Position numbers and translations under genes: made by a program. A stretch of DNA of 64,000 bases from Candidatus Woesearchaeota archaeon. Lineage in GTDB: Archaea > Nanoarchaeota > Nanoarchaeia > Woesearchaeales > JAGVZT01. This document shows, piece after piece, positions 31,706 to 41,414 of the stretch. The DNA lies in NCBI GenBank assembly GCA_017608295.1, contig JAFCGF010000004.1, positions 62,001-126,000 on the forward strand, in the 5' to 3' direction. Every line of letters starts with the position of its first letter. The first letter of the stretch is position 1. The notes beneath the pieces were generated by a model. The model had not been told where the DNA came from, made no database searches, and saw only the letters and a list, made by a program, of their open reading frames with translations.

Positions 31706-32544
31706 GGTAATACCTCTCTCCAGCCTTCTTCATCGTCAGGGAAGTAAAGGTGGTTGTTGGTCTTCTCCATCTTCACTTTGCTTCCAGGTTTTTTTCTCCT
31801 CCAGAATTCATGTTCTTTCTTGAGATAATCGAGTATGAAGTATTCTCTCCCAGAAGGGCTAAGGTTTTCATCCTCCCCATGCCAGTAGATATTGTCTGGA
31901 TTCACGTAGAACTCACTCTCAGAGGCACCAAAGCCGATATACCTCAGCTCCACCTTTCCAATTACGTGGTATGTTGAATGATAGCCATCATGCCCGATGC
32001 TTGTGGTATCCCCATGATGAGTGATCTCAGTCCACACTGAGCTGGTGCCCAACTCACATAAGTATGCTCCGTTCGTCGACAACTGAAGACGTTTGTCCTC
32101 CTTGCCATCCAAACCGAATCCAACACAGAAGATATTATCTGTTATCATTGCTATGCTCATATCCATCTTGAAATCGTTGTAGCCCAGGTTAAACAGGGCC
32201 TGGACAAGAGGGTCCAAGAGATACGTGTTGAGGTACTCTCCCAGATATCCGTCAGCAAAGAGGCCAGTCTCAGCAGCATATGAGATGAGATTATCCAGGA
32301 ACTCATTATGGTCGAACTCTTCGTCAATGCGGGATTCTATGAATTCCTGCATCCGTCCCCCAATGCATTCACAGGTGAGGCTTCCAGGGTAATTCTCTAC
32401 CCTGTCAATCGAATCGTCAGAGGTGAATTCCTGGACAAGATTGACAATGAGTTGCAGGTTCGGAACCGGTCCGCCCGGGATGTAGGGCTCACTGTCGCTC
32501 TTCTCGGTTTCAGGAAGGTCATCAAAGCCGAGGTCTCTGCTCAT
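31702..32544 (-). CDS. Array paralog A34
   Basis: The last copy has 280 residues. The core is PLVQALFNLGYNDFKMDMS, close to consensus. The coil region is weaker than in most copies: it has no HC pair and reads LCELGTSSVWTEITHHGDTT. It ends NHLYFPDDEEGWREVLP, and the WREV codons give the ribosome binding site of the amidohydrolase. Confidence 0.9.
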   Translation of the reverse strand: MSRDLGFDDLPETEKSDSEPYIPGGPVPNLQLIVNLVQEFTSDDSIDRVENYPGSLTCECIGGRMQEFIESRIDEEFDHNEFLDNLISYAAETGLFADGYLGEYLNTYLLDPLVQALFNLGYNDFKMDMSIAMITDNIFCVGFGLDGKEDKRLQLSTNGAYLCELGTSSVWTEITHHGDTTSIGHDGYHSTYHVIGKVELRYIGFGASESEFYVNPDNIYWHGEDENLSPSGREYFILDYLKKEHEFWRRKKPGSKVKMEKTNNHLYFPDDEEGWREVLP

Positions 32545-33347
32545 TTAGGCTTCACCTCCTTCCAATCGCCGTTGCCGTCAGGGAAGTAAAGGCTGTTGCC
32601 ATTGGCGAAGAACGCCCGCTTCTTCTTGAGGAACTTGACAATCTCCTTTTCTGACTTCCCATAGTCTCTGTAGCTCTCACTCCCACTATCTAAGTAGACT
32701 CGGTCGTAGATTCCCTTCGGGTCGAGATAGAACTGGCAGTTCTTGGCTAGCTGGCCTATATACTCAACATCCACTTCTCCAATCACAATGAATGTGGAGT
32801 TCTCTGCAAGAGGACCCACTGACTCGGCGTCTCCGAGGTGGATGATTCGCGCGTATTCAGCTAGGTTGCCAAGCTCGTGAGCATTGAGATTCTTGAAGGT
32901 GACCATAGCAGGGCAGTGCTCCTCACCCTCCAGATCATAACCGAGACCGAGCACATCATCGTCAGTGTTCCAGCTCTTGAAGTCGAGCACAAGGTCATTG
33001 TAGCTGAGAGTGTAGAGCGCGGAGATAAGAGGCCCAAGGACAAGCCCGGTGTCTTTTCTTGGTCCCACTCGCGCGCCTGCTGTGATGATGAAATCCTCGA
33101 GGAACTCGTTCGCGTCGAAGTCCTCATCCCTATACCCTCTGATGAGGTGCTTGAGGCAATCCTCATCACCCATCCATTTCAGCTCAGGAGTCAGTGTAGG
33201 GAACTTGTCAGGTGTACGGGGAGTATAATAATGCTCAACAATAAGGTCAATGAGCTCGAAGTATTTGCTCTCAGTGCCCGGCTCATAGTGCTCACTGCCT
33301 GAGCGCTCACCCAGGATTAGGTCATCTAATGACAGGTCGCGGCTCAT
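32541..33347 (-). CDS. Array paralog A33
   Basis: It has 268 residues and opens MSRDLSLDDL, as A32 does. The core reads PLISALYTLSYNDLVLDFKS. The coils have lost the first Cys (NLNAHELGNLAEYARIIHLG) but keep NCQFYLDPKG. The end NSLYFPDGNGDWKEVKPK is canonical, with AAGGAGGTGAAG serving A34. Confidence 0.9.
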   Translation of the reverse strand: MSRDLSLDDLILGERSGSEHYEPGTESKYFELIDLIVEHYYTPRTPDKFPTLTPELKWMGDEDCLKHLIRGYRDEDFDANEFLEDFIITAGARVGPRKDTGLVLGPLISALYTLSYNDLVLDFKSWNTDDDVLGLGYDLEGEEHCPAMVTFKNLNAHELGNLAEYARIIHLGDAESVGPLAENSTFIVIGEVDVEYIGQLAKNCQFYLDPKGIYDRVYLDSGSESYRDYGKSEKEIVKFLKKKRAFFANGNSLYFPDGNGDWKEVKPK

Positions 33348-34177
33348 GGGGGCACCACATCCAGCTTTGGCTCAAAAAGCTCTGTCCAATCATCACCGTC
33401 TTTTGAGATAAAAAGCCTGTTTCCCCTCCTGAAAAAATTCCCGTCTAGCTTGCTCAGGCGGGATGTGCCTGGAGGGTTCCTGTGGAAAGCGAGTATTTTC
33501 CCCAGGGGACTCTCTCCAAGGCACTCAACATCCGAATTAAGAGCATATTTACGGACATTCCTAAGATAAAATTCGCAGTTGATAGCATCCTCACCAATCT
33601 TTCCAACATGGTCATCAAAGTAGAATGTTGAGTTCTCACACTTCCCACCGGCATACCTTGAGACCCCATCAAATTCCACAATGCAGTGCTTGAGTCCCTC
33701 ACCAAGCCACAAACAATCATATACGTTTGACGCCTTTCCTTTCTTAATGGTGAATGACAGGGGATTGGATTCAGTTGCCCTCACACCATCAAGGATAGAG
33801 CTCGGTGTCACAGGGAGCTGAGATAAATCAAGAGTGAGAGATGAATTTCCCTTAAGATATAGGAGCGGTATGACGTATTCGAAGATTATTCCTGAATTCA
33901 CAATCTGGTTATCACGGGCATCAGCCTGCAATCGGGAAACCAGGCCATCCAGGAACATCTGGCCATCGAGATTTTCCAGAGTCCTCAACTTAATATCAAA
34001 GTGCTTATCATATTGCTCTTTCCAATCAGCACTCGCCCAGTGTTTTTTGCTGAGGTAACTATACACCATGTCCCTAACTAATTCCTGCTGCGGCTCATAG
34101 TTCATACCAGGCTCATAGGGCTCGTCCTGCCTTTTCTCTCCTCCAGGGAGTTCATCCAGTGAGAGGTCGCGGCTCAT
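33344..34177 (-). CDS. Array paralog A32
   Basis: I start it at ATG 34177 (MSRDLSLDEL), giving 277 residues; an upstream in-frame ATG at 34216 lies inside A31. The core is divergent: YVIPLLYLKGNSSLTLDLS. It keeps HCIVEFDGVSRYAGGKCENS and NCEFYLRN. The end is DDWTELFEPKLDVVPP, extended past the usual stop, so the ribosome binding site for A33 (GATGTGGTG) is weaker than elsewhere. Confidence 0.88.
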   Translation of the reverse strand: MSRDLSLDELPGGEKRQDEPYEPGMNYEPQQELVRDMVYSYLSKKHWASADWKEQYDKHFDIKLRTLENLDGQMFLDGLVSRLQADARDNQIVNSGIIFEYVIPLLYLKGNSSLTLDLSQLPVTPSSILDGVRATESNPLSFTIKKGKASNVYDCLWLGEGLKHCIVEFDGVSRYAGGKCENSTFYFDDHVGKIGEDAINCEFYLRNVRKYALNSDVECLGESPLGKILAFHRNPPGTSRLSKLDGNFFRRGNRLFISKDGDDWTELFEPKLDVVPP

Positions 34178-35031
34178 TCTTCCCTTGTCACCTCCTTCCA
34201 GCGTGTCTGGGTCCATGTTTTCCAGAGGAACCGCTTCTCTTCCTCACCATCATATACATAGAGCGTATTCTTCCAGGGTGACCTTGAGTAGAACCAGAAA
34301 TCCTGCCTCATAAGCGACCAGGTGCTCTCAGGCTCCTCATCCATATACACGACGCAGGATTGGGGAGGGAAGCCCGTAGGGAGGCTCCCGTAATTTGATA
34401 CCAGCTCATCCAGGTAGATTGTGCATGACTCCGCCTCAAATCCTATATATTCTGCTGAGCCTTTGATAATGAATTCTGTGTGGTATGCCTTTGGCCCGAC
34501 GTACTCAGTATTCCCTATCAGCTTGAGCTTGCAGTGACGCGCACGGTATCCAAACCACGCCTTCCCGGGTCTTGCCAGCGTCGCTCTCAGGGGATTCTCT
34601 GGTGTGCCTTCAAGATGGGATGTGGGGTCGAACTCCACCTCTGGCTTCTCGAGGAGATTATAATCCACAAAGAAGTCATTGTGGCCCCGATTGTAGAGTA
34701 CCTGCATGAGTGGGATAAGGATGTTGTTCATCCGTCCGCAGGGCATATCTTCAAGATATCTCCTGGTGCCGAGCAACACTCCCTCGACAAGAGCGGCCCC
34801 GTTTTCTATTTCATAGGGTTCCAGGAGAGTGGTCATGCGCTCCACCCGCTCCTCATGCACCGGTTTAGAGTCGCGCATTTCCGCTATGGACTTCACCAGG
34901 GGTTTTTCAAAGAGCAGCTCGAGGATTGTCCGGACAAGCCCCTCGTCCACATTGGCTCCTGCCACGTAGGCTTCCCGCTCCTCAGGCTCAAGCACATCCT
35001 CAAGTCCAGAGAAAACGTCCTCGCGGCTCAT
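34174..35031 (-). CDS. Array paralog A31
   Basis: I start it at ATG 35031 (MSREDVFSGL), giving 285 residues. The core PLMQVLYNRGHNDFFVDYN is well kept, followed by HCKLKLIGNTEYVGPKAYHT, a clear coil. An insert WKTWTQT precedes the terminal RWKEVTREE. YVAG replaces YEPG near the N-terminus. Confidence 0.9.
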   Translation of the reverse strand: MSREDVFSGLEDVLEPEEREAYVAGANVDEGLVRTILELLFEKPLVKSIAEMRDSKPVHEERVERMTTLLEPYEIENGAALVEGVLLGTRRYLEDMPCGRMNNILIPLMQVLYNRGHNDFFVDYNLLEKPEVEFDPTSHLEGTPENPLRATLARPGKAWFGYRARHCKLKLIGNTEYVGPKAYHTEFIIKGSAEYIGFEAESCTIYLDELVSNYGSLPTGFPPQSCVVYMDEEPESTWSLMRQDFWFYSRSPWKNTLYVYDGEEEKRFLWKTWTQTRWKEVTREE

Positions 35032-35867
35032 CCGAGCACCTCCCAGTCGCCGTCTTTTAGCACAAGCTGGTCCCATCCATCCTTGCCGTCCGGGATAAAA
35101 AGTTCATTCCCCTTATGGAAGAATGTCCTCCACGAAAGCCCACTAATGGGCTCATACAGGCTGTCCGGCTCTGGAACTGATTGAAGGCTCACTATTGAAT
35201 TCCTCAGGTGAAGTCCCAATCCATAGCGCTCTGAATGGATCTCAAACTCACAGCTCGAAGCATCCGAGCCATAATCCAGACTTTCAAACGTAGGGACTGC
35301 ATAAGAGACAAATGTGCAATCCGTGCTATCCCTTCCAACCTGGGTCGCACTCCCCCGCAATGTAAGCTCACAATTTTTACAACGGTATCCAAATTTCTGA
35401 CCCACTCTTCCCGAATAGACTACTGTAAGGGGGCGGTCTCGCGAACCCTCAAGGTACATTGCCATATCCAAGGTATCACATTCCGGAGAAGGCATTTGCA
35501 TCAGGAAATCATTGTACCCAAAATCATAGAGTGCCTGTAGTAACGGTGAACAAAATGGATTAAGGGACTGGAAATGCACACTTGGATCAACAACCGGACG
35601 CAGTGTCAAGGCAGTTATCACCTCGTCCAAGAAGCGGTTAGCGTCAAAATCCGGAGTGATCTCCGGCTCAATTAGCTCAATGAACCTATCTGAACACATG
35701 CGATGCCCTTTTGTTGCCCCCTGCCAGTACAGAGAGGATATAGTCCCGTCCTCATGCTGCCGCACTATACGGTCAACAAGGTTTTTATGAAAACCCGTGG
35801 TGCCCGGGACATAGGGCTCTCTCTGGGCAAGCTTCTCCAGTTCCTCAAAGCCCTCCAGGCGGCTCAC
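35028..35867 (-). CDS. Array paralog A30
   Basis: It probably starts at GTG 35867 (279 residues), overlapping the A29 stop as GTGA. The core PLLQALYDFGYNDFLMQMPS loses the final DL. The coils NCELTLRGSATQVGRDSTDC are among the clearest. After NELFIPDGKDGWDQL it continues with VLKDGDWEVLG, a second C-terminal W-E-V that provides GGGAGGTG for A31. Confidence 0.88.
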   Translation of the reverse strand: MSRLEGFEELEKLAQREPYVPGTTGFHKNLVDRIVRQHEDGTISSLYWQGATKGHRMCSDRFIELIEPEITPDFDANRFLDEVITALTLRPVVDPSVHFQSLNPFCSPLLQALYDFGYNDFLMQMPSPECDTLDMAMYLEGSRDRPLTVVYSGRVGQKFGYRCKNCELTLRGSATQVGRDSTDCTFVSYAVPTFESLDYGSDASSCEFEIHSERYGLGLHLRNSIVSLQSVPEPDSLYEPISGLSWRTFFHKGNELFIPDGKDGWDQLVLKDGDWEVLG

Positions 35868-36598
35868 AGGGTCACCTCTTTCCATTCGCCGTTCTCGTCC
35901 GGCTCGTAGAAGGTGTTTCCTCGCTCGAGAAGCTTCTTGAAATACGCCTTGGGAAAAGGAACATCAAGGTTCTTCACTCCCTCGCTGAGGAAGAACCTGC
36001 AATCCACTGGACCGTTGTCAATATCAAGGTTGTCATAGTAGGTCGCGACCATAAGCCCTGGATTCAGCGTATCGAGATAAAAATCAGAAGATTCTGCCCT
36101 CCATGCTGGGTGAGGGGAGTGCCCATTCAATCTCAGTATGCAGTGCTTTGCCTTTTGACCAAACTGATAGATATTACCTATATATGAGCATTCAAGTGGC
36201 CGCTCAGGAGTGCCCTCCAGCACATATCCTACTAAGGACAGGTGCTGACGATTAGAGGACCTGACCTGCAAGGGAGACAGGTCTATGAGGAAACCATTAT
36301 CTCCTCGGCTATAGAGGTGCTGGACCACGCTGTCAAGGACATAGCCCTTGGGACCAATATTCTTCCGGTCAATCTCGTCAGCCAGCCTCATCACAAGGGC
36401 GTCGAGCAGGGTGCCTGCCTCAAGGCCTAGCGGGATGATATCCTTAAGCAGCTCCTCCATGCTCTCATGCTCGTCGGTTGGGTGTGTGTGCGAGATAATC
36501 TGCTCTATGAGGGCAGGGTCTACTTCAGCGCCCGGCTCATAGGGCTCCTGGTCAGAGGGCTTGTCAATGGGAAGGTCATCGAGAGAGGTTCTGCTCAT
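35864..36598 (-). CDS. Array paralog A29, among the shortest copies
   Basis: It has 244 residues. The core SVVQHLYSRGDNGFLIDLS departs from NDF. The coils read HCILRLNGHSPHPAWRAESS and DFYLDT. The region before the C-terminus is shortened, and the end is NTFYEPDENGEWKEVTL. Confidence 0.9.
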   Translation of the reverse strand: MSRTSLDDLPIDKPSDQEPYEPGAEVDPALIEQIISHTHPTDEHESMEELLKDIIPLGLEAGTLLDALVMRLADEIDRKNIGPKGYVLDSVVQHLYSRGDNGFLIDLSPLQVRSSNRQHLSLVGYVLEGTPERPLECSYIGNIYQFGQKAKHCILRLNGHSPHPAWRAESSDFYLDTLNPGLMVATYYDNLDIDNGPVDCRFFLSEGVKNLDVPFPKAYFKKLLERGNTFYEPDENGEWKEVTL

Positions 36599-37377
36599 AC
36601 TGCTTTCACCTCCTTCCAGTTTCCTGCCTTGGTCTTCTTGTACAGCTTATTGTTATCTTCAAAGAAACGCTCGAACATGAGCTCCTCAACATGCTCTTTC
36701 TTCACTGCGTCTGTAATCTTGAAGTTGCACTTAAAGCACGGGCTCGGCGTATCCAGCGCATAGATGAGCTCCGCCTCCATGATAAAGTCGGTGGTGCTGG
36801 CGAATCCCGCGATGTTCTTCGCGTCACCGCTGAAAGTGATAGACGACCTGTTGGCCTGCGTACCCCCGTAGTGGCAGTCTCCGACTATCTCCATCTCACA
36901 GTACTTGACATTGATACCAAACTCAGTTGCATTTCCCTTGTAAAGCAATTTCAGGGGCTTACCAGGCTGGCCAATGAGGTCATTCGCCATGTATTTTGGT
37001 GTAATCGGGACTCGTGAGAGGTCGATGATGAATTCATTATAGCCCAGGTCATAGAGCGCCTGGACTGCGGGGTCGAGGAGGCAGCTTGAGAATGTGATGT
37101 GCTCGAGTGTAGTCTTTTTCAGGATTCCTTCAACAAGGGCGTCAAGGAATGCCTGGGCGTCGAAGTCTTCTTCAGGGAATCCGTTCACAACATCAGTGAA
37201 GCGCTCCACCCAGATGTTACCAAAACTATATTCATTAATAATGTCCATATCTGAGAGGCGGCTAAACTTATTCACAAGATTATCCAGAGCTTCGGAATCA
37301 TAAGGGAGCTTTCCAGGCTCGTAGTGCTCACGCTCTTCAGGAGTGATGAAATCCTCAAGCCCATCGAACTTACCCAC
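36595..37377 (-). CDS. Array paralog A28
   Basis: It has 260 residues and starts at GTG 37377, overlapping the A27 stop by 8 bases (GTGGGTAA). The N-terminus MGKFDGLEDFITPEEREHYE lacks the SRD start. The core PAVQALYDLGYNEFIIDLS is close to consensus. YCEMEIVGDCHYGGTQANRS is the first coil. The end is NKLYKKTKAGNWKEVKAV. Confidence 0.88.
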   Translation of the reverse strand: MGKFDGLEDFITPEEREHYEPGKLPYDSEALDNLVNKFSRLSDMDIINEYSFGNIWVERFTDVVNGFPEEDFDAQAFLDALVEGILKKTTLEHITFSSCLLDPAVQALYDLGYNEFIIDLSRVPITPKYMANDLIGQPGKPLKLLYKGNATEFGINVKYCEMEIVGDCHYGGTQANRSSITFSGDAKNIAGFASTTDFIMEAELIYALDTPSPCFKCNFKITDAVKKEHVEELMFERFFEDNNKLYKKTKAGNWKEVKAV

Positions 37378-38191
37378 GAAGGCACACCCCCTCCCAGCTG
37401 CCGTCTTCCTTCAGGAAGCACACCTTATTGCCCTCGCCGTACCAGGTCTTGGCCCTGAGGCGGTTGCGCTGCATCTCATCTGGATAATGATGGATATAGA
37501 ACGTGTTGTGCTCTCCTGGATAATTGAACTGGCTGAATAAGTGGAGCTTGTTAAGCTCCTTGAAATAAAGGTGATAGGTGCACTGCTTACTACTCACTGC
37601 CAGGGTATTCACAGGGCTATATAGGTGGAACTCGCTGGCATACGCGTTTGATGCAGCCCAGTCAGAGGTACCGTAGAGTTCCAGCCTACAATGCCTCGCC
37701 TGCGTACCAAAGTCCCCGAAGTCACCGCGGTACGCTGCATTGAGGAGCTTCTGAGGGCTGCCGCGGAGGTTGAGCGCAGGAGTGAGGTATTCTATCCCTG
37801 AGAAGCACGAATAATCCTGCGTAAAGTCGTTGTGGCCGAACCTGTGCAGGGCTTGCATGAGAGGAGTAAGGAGAACATTCACTGCAAGGTCCTGCATCCC
37901 CAGCTCAACCCTGCTATGCACGTGCCACGCGACATCGTTGAGAAAAGTGTTGGCATCAGAATCAAATCTGCCTGAAAGGAGTTCCTCAATATGGTCTGCA
38001 CAGCGCTCGCCGTTGTAGCCCATGCCTTTTCCTGCATCATACGCAGGATACAGCTCCTTAAGTGTGCCGTCAAGGTAGAGTGAGAGCAGCTCATCTATCA
38101 GGAGGTTCTCGCAGAGAGAGCTCGGCTGGTAATGCTCGCGCTCTCCACAGAACGGTCCGTCAGGGAAATCATCGAAGATGTCCCTATTCAC
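37370..38191 (-). CDS. Array paralog A27, close relative of A26
   Basis: It starts at GTG 38191 (273 residues), sharing GTGAATAG with the A26 stop. The core PLMQALHRFGHNDFTQDYSC, the coil ARHCRLELYGTSDWAASNAY and the tail HYPDEMQRNRLRAKTWYGEG are nearly those of A26, so the two are a recent duplication or exchange sequence. The end WEGVCLRG replaces WKEV, with GGGAGGGGGTG as the ribosome binding site. Confidence 0.9.
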   Translation of the reverse strand: MNRDIFDDFPDGPFCGEREHYQPSSLCENLLIDELLSLYLDGTLKELYPAYDAGKGMGYNGERCADHIEELLSGRFDSDANTFLNDVAWHVHSRVELGMQDLAVNVLLTPLMQALHRFGHNDFTQDYSCFSGIEYLTPALNLRGSPQKLLNAAYRGDFGDFGTQARHCRLELYGTSDWAASNAYASEFHLYSPVNTLAVSSKQCTYHLYFKELNKLHLFSQFNYPGEHNTFYIHHYPDEMQRNRLRAKTWYGEGNKVCFLKEDGSWEGVCLRG

Positions 38192-38996
38192 TGAGGCACA
38201 CCCCCTCCCAGTTCCCATCGTCCTTCAGGAAGCACACCCTGTTGCCCTCGCCGTACCAGGTCCTGGCCCGCAGGCGGTTTCGCTGCTTCTCATCAGGATA
38301 GTGATGGATGTAGAATGTGTTGTGGTTGCCAGCATTGTTGAAGTGGCCGAAGACGTGCAGATTTTCGAGCTCGGTAAAATGGATATGGTATGTACAGTAG
38401 GCGCTGTTCAGTGCCAGATTCTGAACAGGACCATATAAGTGAAATTCGCTAGCAAAAGCTTGTGAAGCCGCCCACTTAGAGCTTCCGTGCAGTTCAAGAG
38501 TGCAGTACCACGCTCCCGTCGCGAATGTGGAGAAATCACCCCGATACGCGACATTAAGCTGGCTCTCGTGAGTGCCCCGGAGATGGAACGCAGGACTAAT
38601 GTGACCTATGCGGGAAAAGCAAGTATAATCCTGGGTGAAGTCATTATGGCCAAGCCTGTGGAGTGCCCCCAGGAGCGGAGTGAGGAGGCGTTCCGCTGCA
38701 CTGGCTTGCTTCTTAGGTTCCAATATAGTTAACACCTGCAAGGTGACATCGTTGAGGAAGGCATCAGCCCCACCATTCAGCCCCTCTGAGAGGCGCTCTT
38801 CGAGAAGCTCTGCGCAGCGCTTGCCGTTGTAACTGTCTTCAGCGAATTCAGAAAAATATAATTTCTGGAGCGTGCCATCGAAATACAGGGAAAGGACTTC
38901 CTTGACAAGGGCATTATCATTAGGCTGGCCAGGCTCATAGTGCTCGCGCTCTTCTCGCTCTCCTGTAAGCTCCTCGCCGAGGGAGTCGCGGCTCAC
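38184..38996 (-). CDS. Array paralog A26, close relative of A27
   Basis: It starts at GTG 38996, giving 270 residues. The core PLLGALHRLGHNDFTQDYTC and the tail HYPDEKQRNRLRARTWYGEG match A27. A coil reads WYCTLELHGSSKWAASQAFA. The N-terminal third (SLGEELTGEREEREHYEPG) differs from A27 and instead resembles A22 and A18, suggesting mosaic origin. Confidence 0.9.
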   Translation of the reverse strand: MSRDSLGEELTGEREEREHYEPGQPNDNALVKEVLSLYFDGTLQKLYFSEFAEDSYNGKRCAELLEERLSEGLNGGADAFLNDVTLQVLTILEPKKQASAAERLLTPLLGALHRLGHNDFTQDYTCFSRIGHISPAFHLRGTHESQLNVAYRGDFSTFATGAWYCTLELHGSSKWAASQAFASEFHLYGPVQNLALNSAYCTYHIHFTELENLHVFGHFNNAGNHNTFYIHHYPDEKQRNRLRARTWYGEGNRVCFLKDDGNWEGVCLSE

Positions 38997-39820
38997 GGCT
39001 CCACCTCCTTCCATTCGCCTTTGTCATCCAATTGATAGAGCGTATTGTTATGCCCCCAAAAGTTCTTCTTGAGTATAATATCAACGGGTTTTTTCAGGCG
39101 CATAACAGTCTGCTCTTCCACAGGCTCAATGACATGATAGCTGTTGTTGGCGCCTGTGCGCTGGACACATCCGGCGTGCTCAACATAAAAGTCGCAGTCA
39201 ACAGCATATCCCCCAACGAAGCCATGCTTACCCTTTAACGTGAATTCAGAATATTCTGCTTCCTCTGCCGCCTCAATGACGCTGCCCACCATATTGACCT
39301 TAACATGCTTCGATCTCCCAAAGAGTTGGGAGAAGCTTCCCTTGAGTGTTAGGTGGAGCGGGTCGTCTTCTGTGCCGTGCATCTTCACCCCAAATTGAAA
39401 CCCGAGCCGGTAGTCTACAGCCTTCAGTGCAATGAGCGGCGAGAGGTCAAGGACAAAGTAGTTGTGGCCCAGACCATACAAAGTCTGGACCAATCCTGTG
39501 AAGAGGTTTCCTGCCCGCTGGAGGTGCGATGGAATTGCATCTTCATAGATAAGCATCACTACTTGGTCGAGCAGGATATTTGGCTCAGGAATCTCGCCAT
39601 CATAGGTCTCGATAAGAGAGCTCAGGCACTTCACTGTAGCGAAAAGGTATGTTTCTCCGTGATGGGTGAAATCATACGGGAAGCCATTGTCTTCGTGCCG
39701 GTAATGCTCCAGGATGAGTTCAGCAAGGCCGGTGTCTGCGAACTCCCTGCCGGATTCATAGGGCTCTCCCTGCTCTCTCCCCTCCCTCTCAGGAAAGTCC
39801 TCGAAGATGTCGCGCTTCAT
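38993..39820 (-). CDS. Array paralog A25
   Basis: It has 275 residues and starts MKRDIFEDFPERE. The core GLVQTLYGLGHNYFVLDLS changes NDF to NYF. The coils lack the first Cys (SKHVKVNMVGSVIEAAEEAE) but keep DCDFYVEHAG. The end NTLYQLDDKGEWKEVEP is canonical. Confidence 0.9.
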   Translation of the reverse strand: MKRDIFEDFPEREGREQGEPYESGREFADTGLAELILEHYRHEDNGFPYDFTHHGETYLFATVKCLSSLIETYDGEIPEPNILLDQVVMLIYEDAIPSHLQRAGNLFTGLVQTLYGLGHNYFVLDLSPLIALKAVDYRLGFQFGVKMHGTEDDPLHLTLKGSFSQLFGRSKHVKVNMVGSVIEAAEEAEYSEFTLKGKHGFVGGYAVDCDFYVEHAGCVQRTGANNSYHVIEPVEEQTVMRLKKPVDIILKKNFWGHNNTLYQLDDKGEWKEVEP

Positions 39821-40641
39821 TCAGGCAGCACCTCCTCGAAGTCGTCCACGCCGTGCACGAGAATCTCCTTCCACTCTCCTTCTCCATATGGCACGAACAG
39901 CCGGTTCCCCCGCTTGAAGAATGCCCACCTATGCAGGTAATTGATGGTCTCGGCATCCATCTCTTGGCTGGTGCGAAAGACGCAGTTCCTATTTCCGAAA
40001 TGATTCAAGTGTGATCTTGAGTCCAAGAGCGTGTACTCACAGTTTTGTGAGGTCCAGCCCACAGTTTGGGACCAGCCTTCATGTGTGATGATGGAATCGT
40101 ATGATTTGTGGCTGAGTGTGCGCGAATCTCCCTCTACAGTCAGGGTGACTAGGGAGGTAGCGTAGGCATACATGTCGCAATCTCCCCTATAGTGTGCGAT
40201 GAGCTGCTCGTCCATGTTGCCTTTAAGATATGAGGCAGCAAATTCCTGCTTTCCTGGAAGAATGGAGAAATCGACGACGAAATCGTTGTGTCCCTGATTA
40301 TAGAATGCCTGCACAAGGGGGTCGACGAGACGCAGGCAAACAAATTTAGCTCCCTGAAGTTCATAATTCATTGAGGCCTGCCAAATAATCTCATTAAGGA
40401 ACAGATTCGGATTCGCTATAACTGCCCCCTCAAGCGCTGAGCTCAGCTCATTAAAGAATTCAGTGAAGTGAATCCTGCTCCAGTCCTGGCAGCTAGTATT
40501 AATGTGATTCTGGCGGAGGGTATCATACATATCCATAATCTTGGAGACGAGCTCTGACTCGTAGCCTTCGCCTCCTGGAGCATAGGTCTCGCGCTCCTTC
40601 CGCCCCTCTCTCAGCTTCTCATCGAGGATATCGCGGCTCAT
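39817..40641 (-). CDS. Array paralog A24
   Basis: It has 274 residues with the canonical start MSRDILDEKLREGRKERETY and core PLVQAFYNQGHNDFVVDFS. The coil region is atypical (YAYATSLVTLTVEGDSRTLS). After NRLFVPYGEGEWKEI it runs on with LVHGVDDFEEVLPE, where EEV supplies GAGGAGGTG for A25. Confidence 0.9.
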   Translation of the reverse strand: MSRDILDEKLREGRKERETYAPGGEGYESELVSKIMDMYDTLRQNHINTSCQDWSRIHFTEFFNELSSALEGAVIANPNLFLNEIIWQASMNYELQGAKFVCLRLVDPLVQAFYNQGHNDFVVDFSILPGKQEFAASYLKGNMDEQLIAHYRGDCDMYAYATSLVTLTVEGDSRTLSHKSYDSIITHEGWSQTVGWTSQNCEYTLLDSRSHLNHFGNRNCVFRTSQEMDAETINYLHRWAFFKRGNRLFVPYGEGEWKEILVHGVDDFEEVLPE

Positions 40642-41414
40642 CGCGGCAGCACCTCACTCCATTCTTCTGAATCATCCGGCACATACAGGGTATTGTTCCG
40701 CTTCCAGAAACCATGATTCTCAAGGAACTTGAGTGCTGGCTCTTCAGGTTGCAGCTCTCCTAGAATATATTCAGAGAGCATACTCTCACAATAATCCGGT
40801 TGATACAACCTGAACTCACAACCACTCGCCCACTGGCCCAGAGGTACGAGATGAACCTGTTTCGTTACTGTGAACTTTGAGTCAGTCGAGTCGTTTCCCA
40901 AATGGTACACTTCGCCATCCAGCACAAGGTCGCAGTTTTCCACATACTGGGCAAACATCGTGACATCTATACCAAGGAACATGGCCTTCAGTCTTCTGTC
41001 AGGCTCTGCCTTGAGGTCATGGGCAAGAGTAGTTGCCAGAACAGGCCTGTCAAGGCTGTACAGTGCAAAATCTATCACAAAGTCGTTATGTCCTCGGTTA
41101 TAGAGTGCCTGAAGCATTGGTGACATCAGTTCAGTGAGCATAAAGGAGGACGCCCCCTTTGCACTGGCTTCCAATACCACTGCATCCAGAAACTGGCGGG
41201 GGTCTATGTCCTCCTGAACGTAATTTGTGATTATGCAATCTAAGTCTTCCACTTTTTCTCCATAGCTGAGGAAGACATTCTTCATGTACGTGTTCTCCCA
41301 GTATAGCTTGATTTCATCGAACAGCTCAGAGTAAGCGTTCAACTCAGCAGGAGTATAGGTTTCTCTCTTCTTGGAAGAGAGTTCAGGGAAGTCATCAAAG
41401 AGCGAGCGGCTCAT
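40638..41414 (-). CDS. Array paralog A23
   Basis: It has 258 residues. YTPAEL replaces YEPG. The core PMLQALYNRGHNDFVIDFA is well kept. The coils NCDLVLDGEVYHLGNDSTDS and GCEFRLYQ are clear. It ends NTLYVPDDSEEWSEVLPR, with GTGAGGTG serving A24. Confidence 0.9.
   Translation of the reverse strand: MSRSLFDDFPELSSKKRETYTPAELNAYSELFDEIKLYWENTYMKNVFLSYGEKVEDLDCIITNYVQEDIDPRQFLDAVVLEASAKGASSFMLTELMSPMLQALYNRGHNDFVIDFALYSLDRPVLATTLAHDLKAEPDRRLKAMFLGIDVTMFAQYVENCDLVLDGEVYHLGNDSTDSKFTVTKQVHLVPLGQWASGCEFRLYQPDYCESMLSEYILGELQPEEPALKFLENHGFWKRNNTLYVPDDSEEWSEVLPR

Noticed and set aside
31700..31712. GGTAATACC at the A34/hydrolase junction as a fourth copy of the hairpin motif
   Set aside because: No stem-loop flanks it, and the bases are explained by the V-L-P-stop codons and the hydrolase start.
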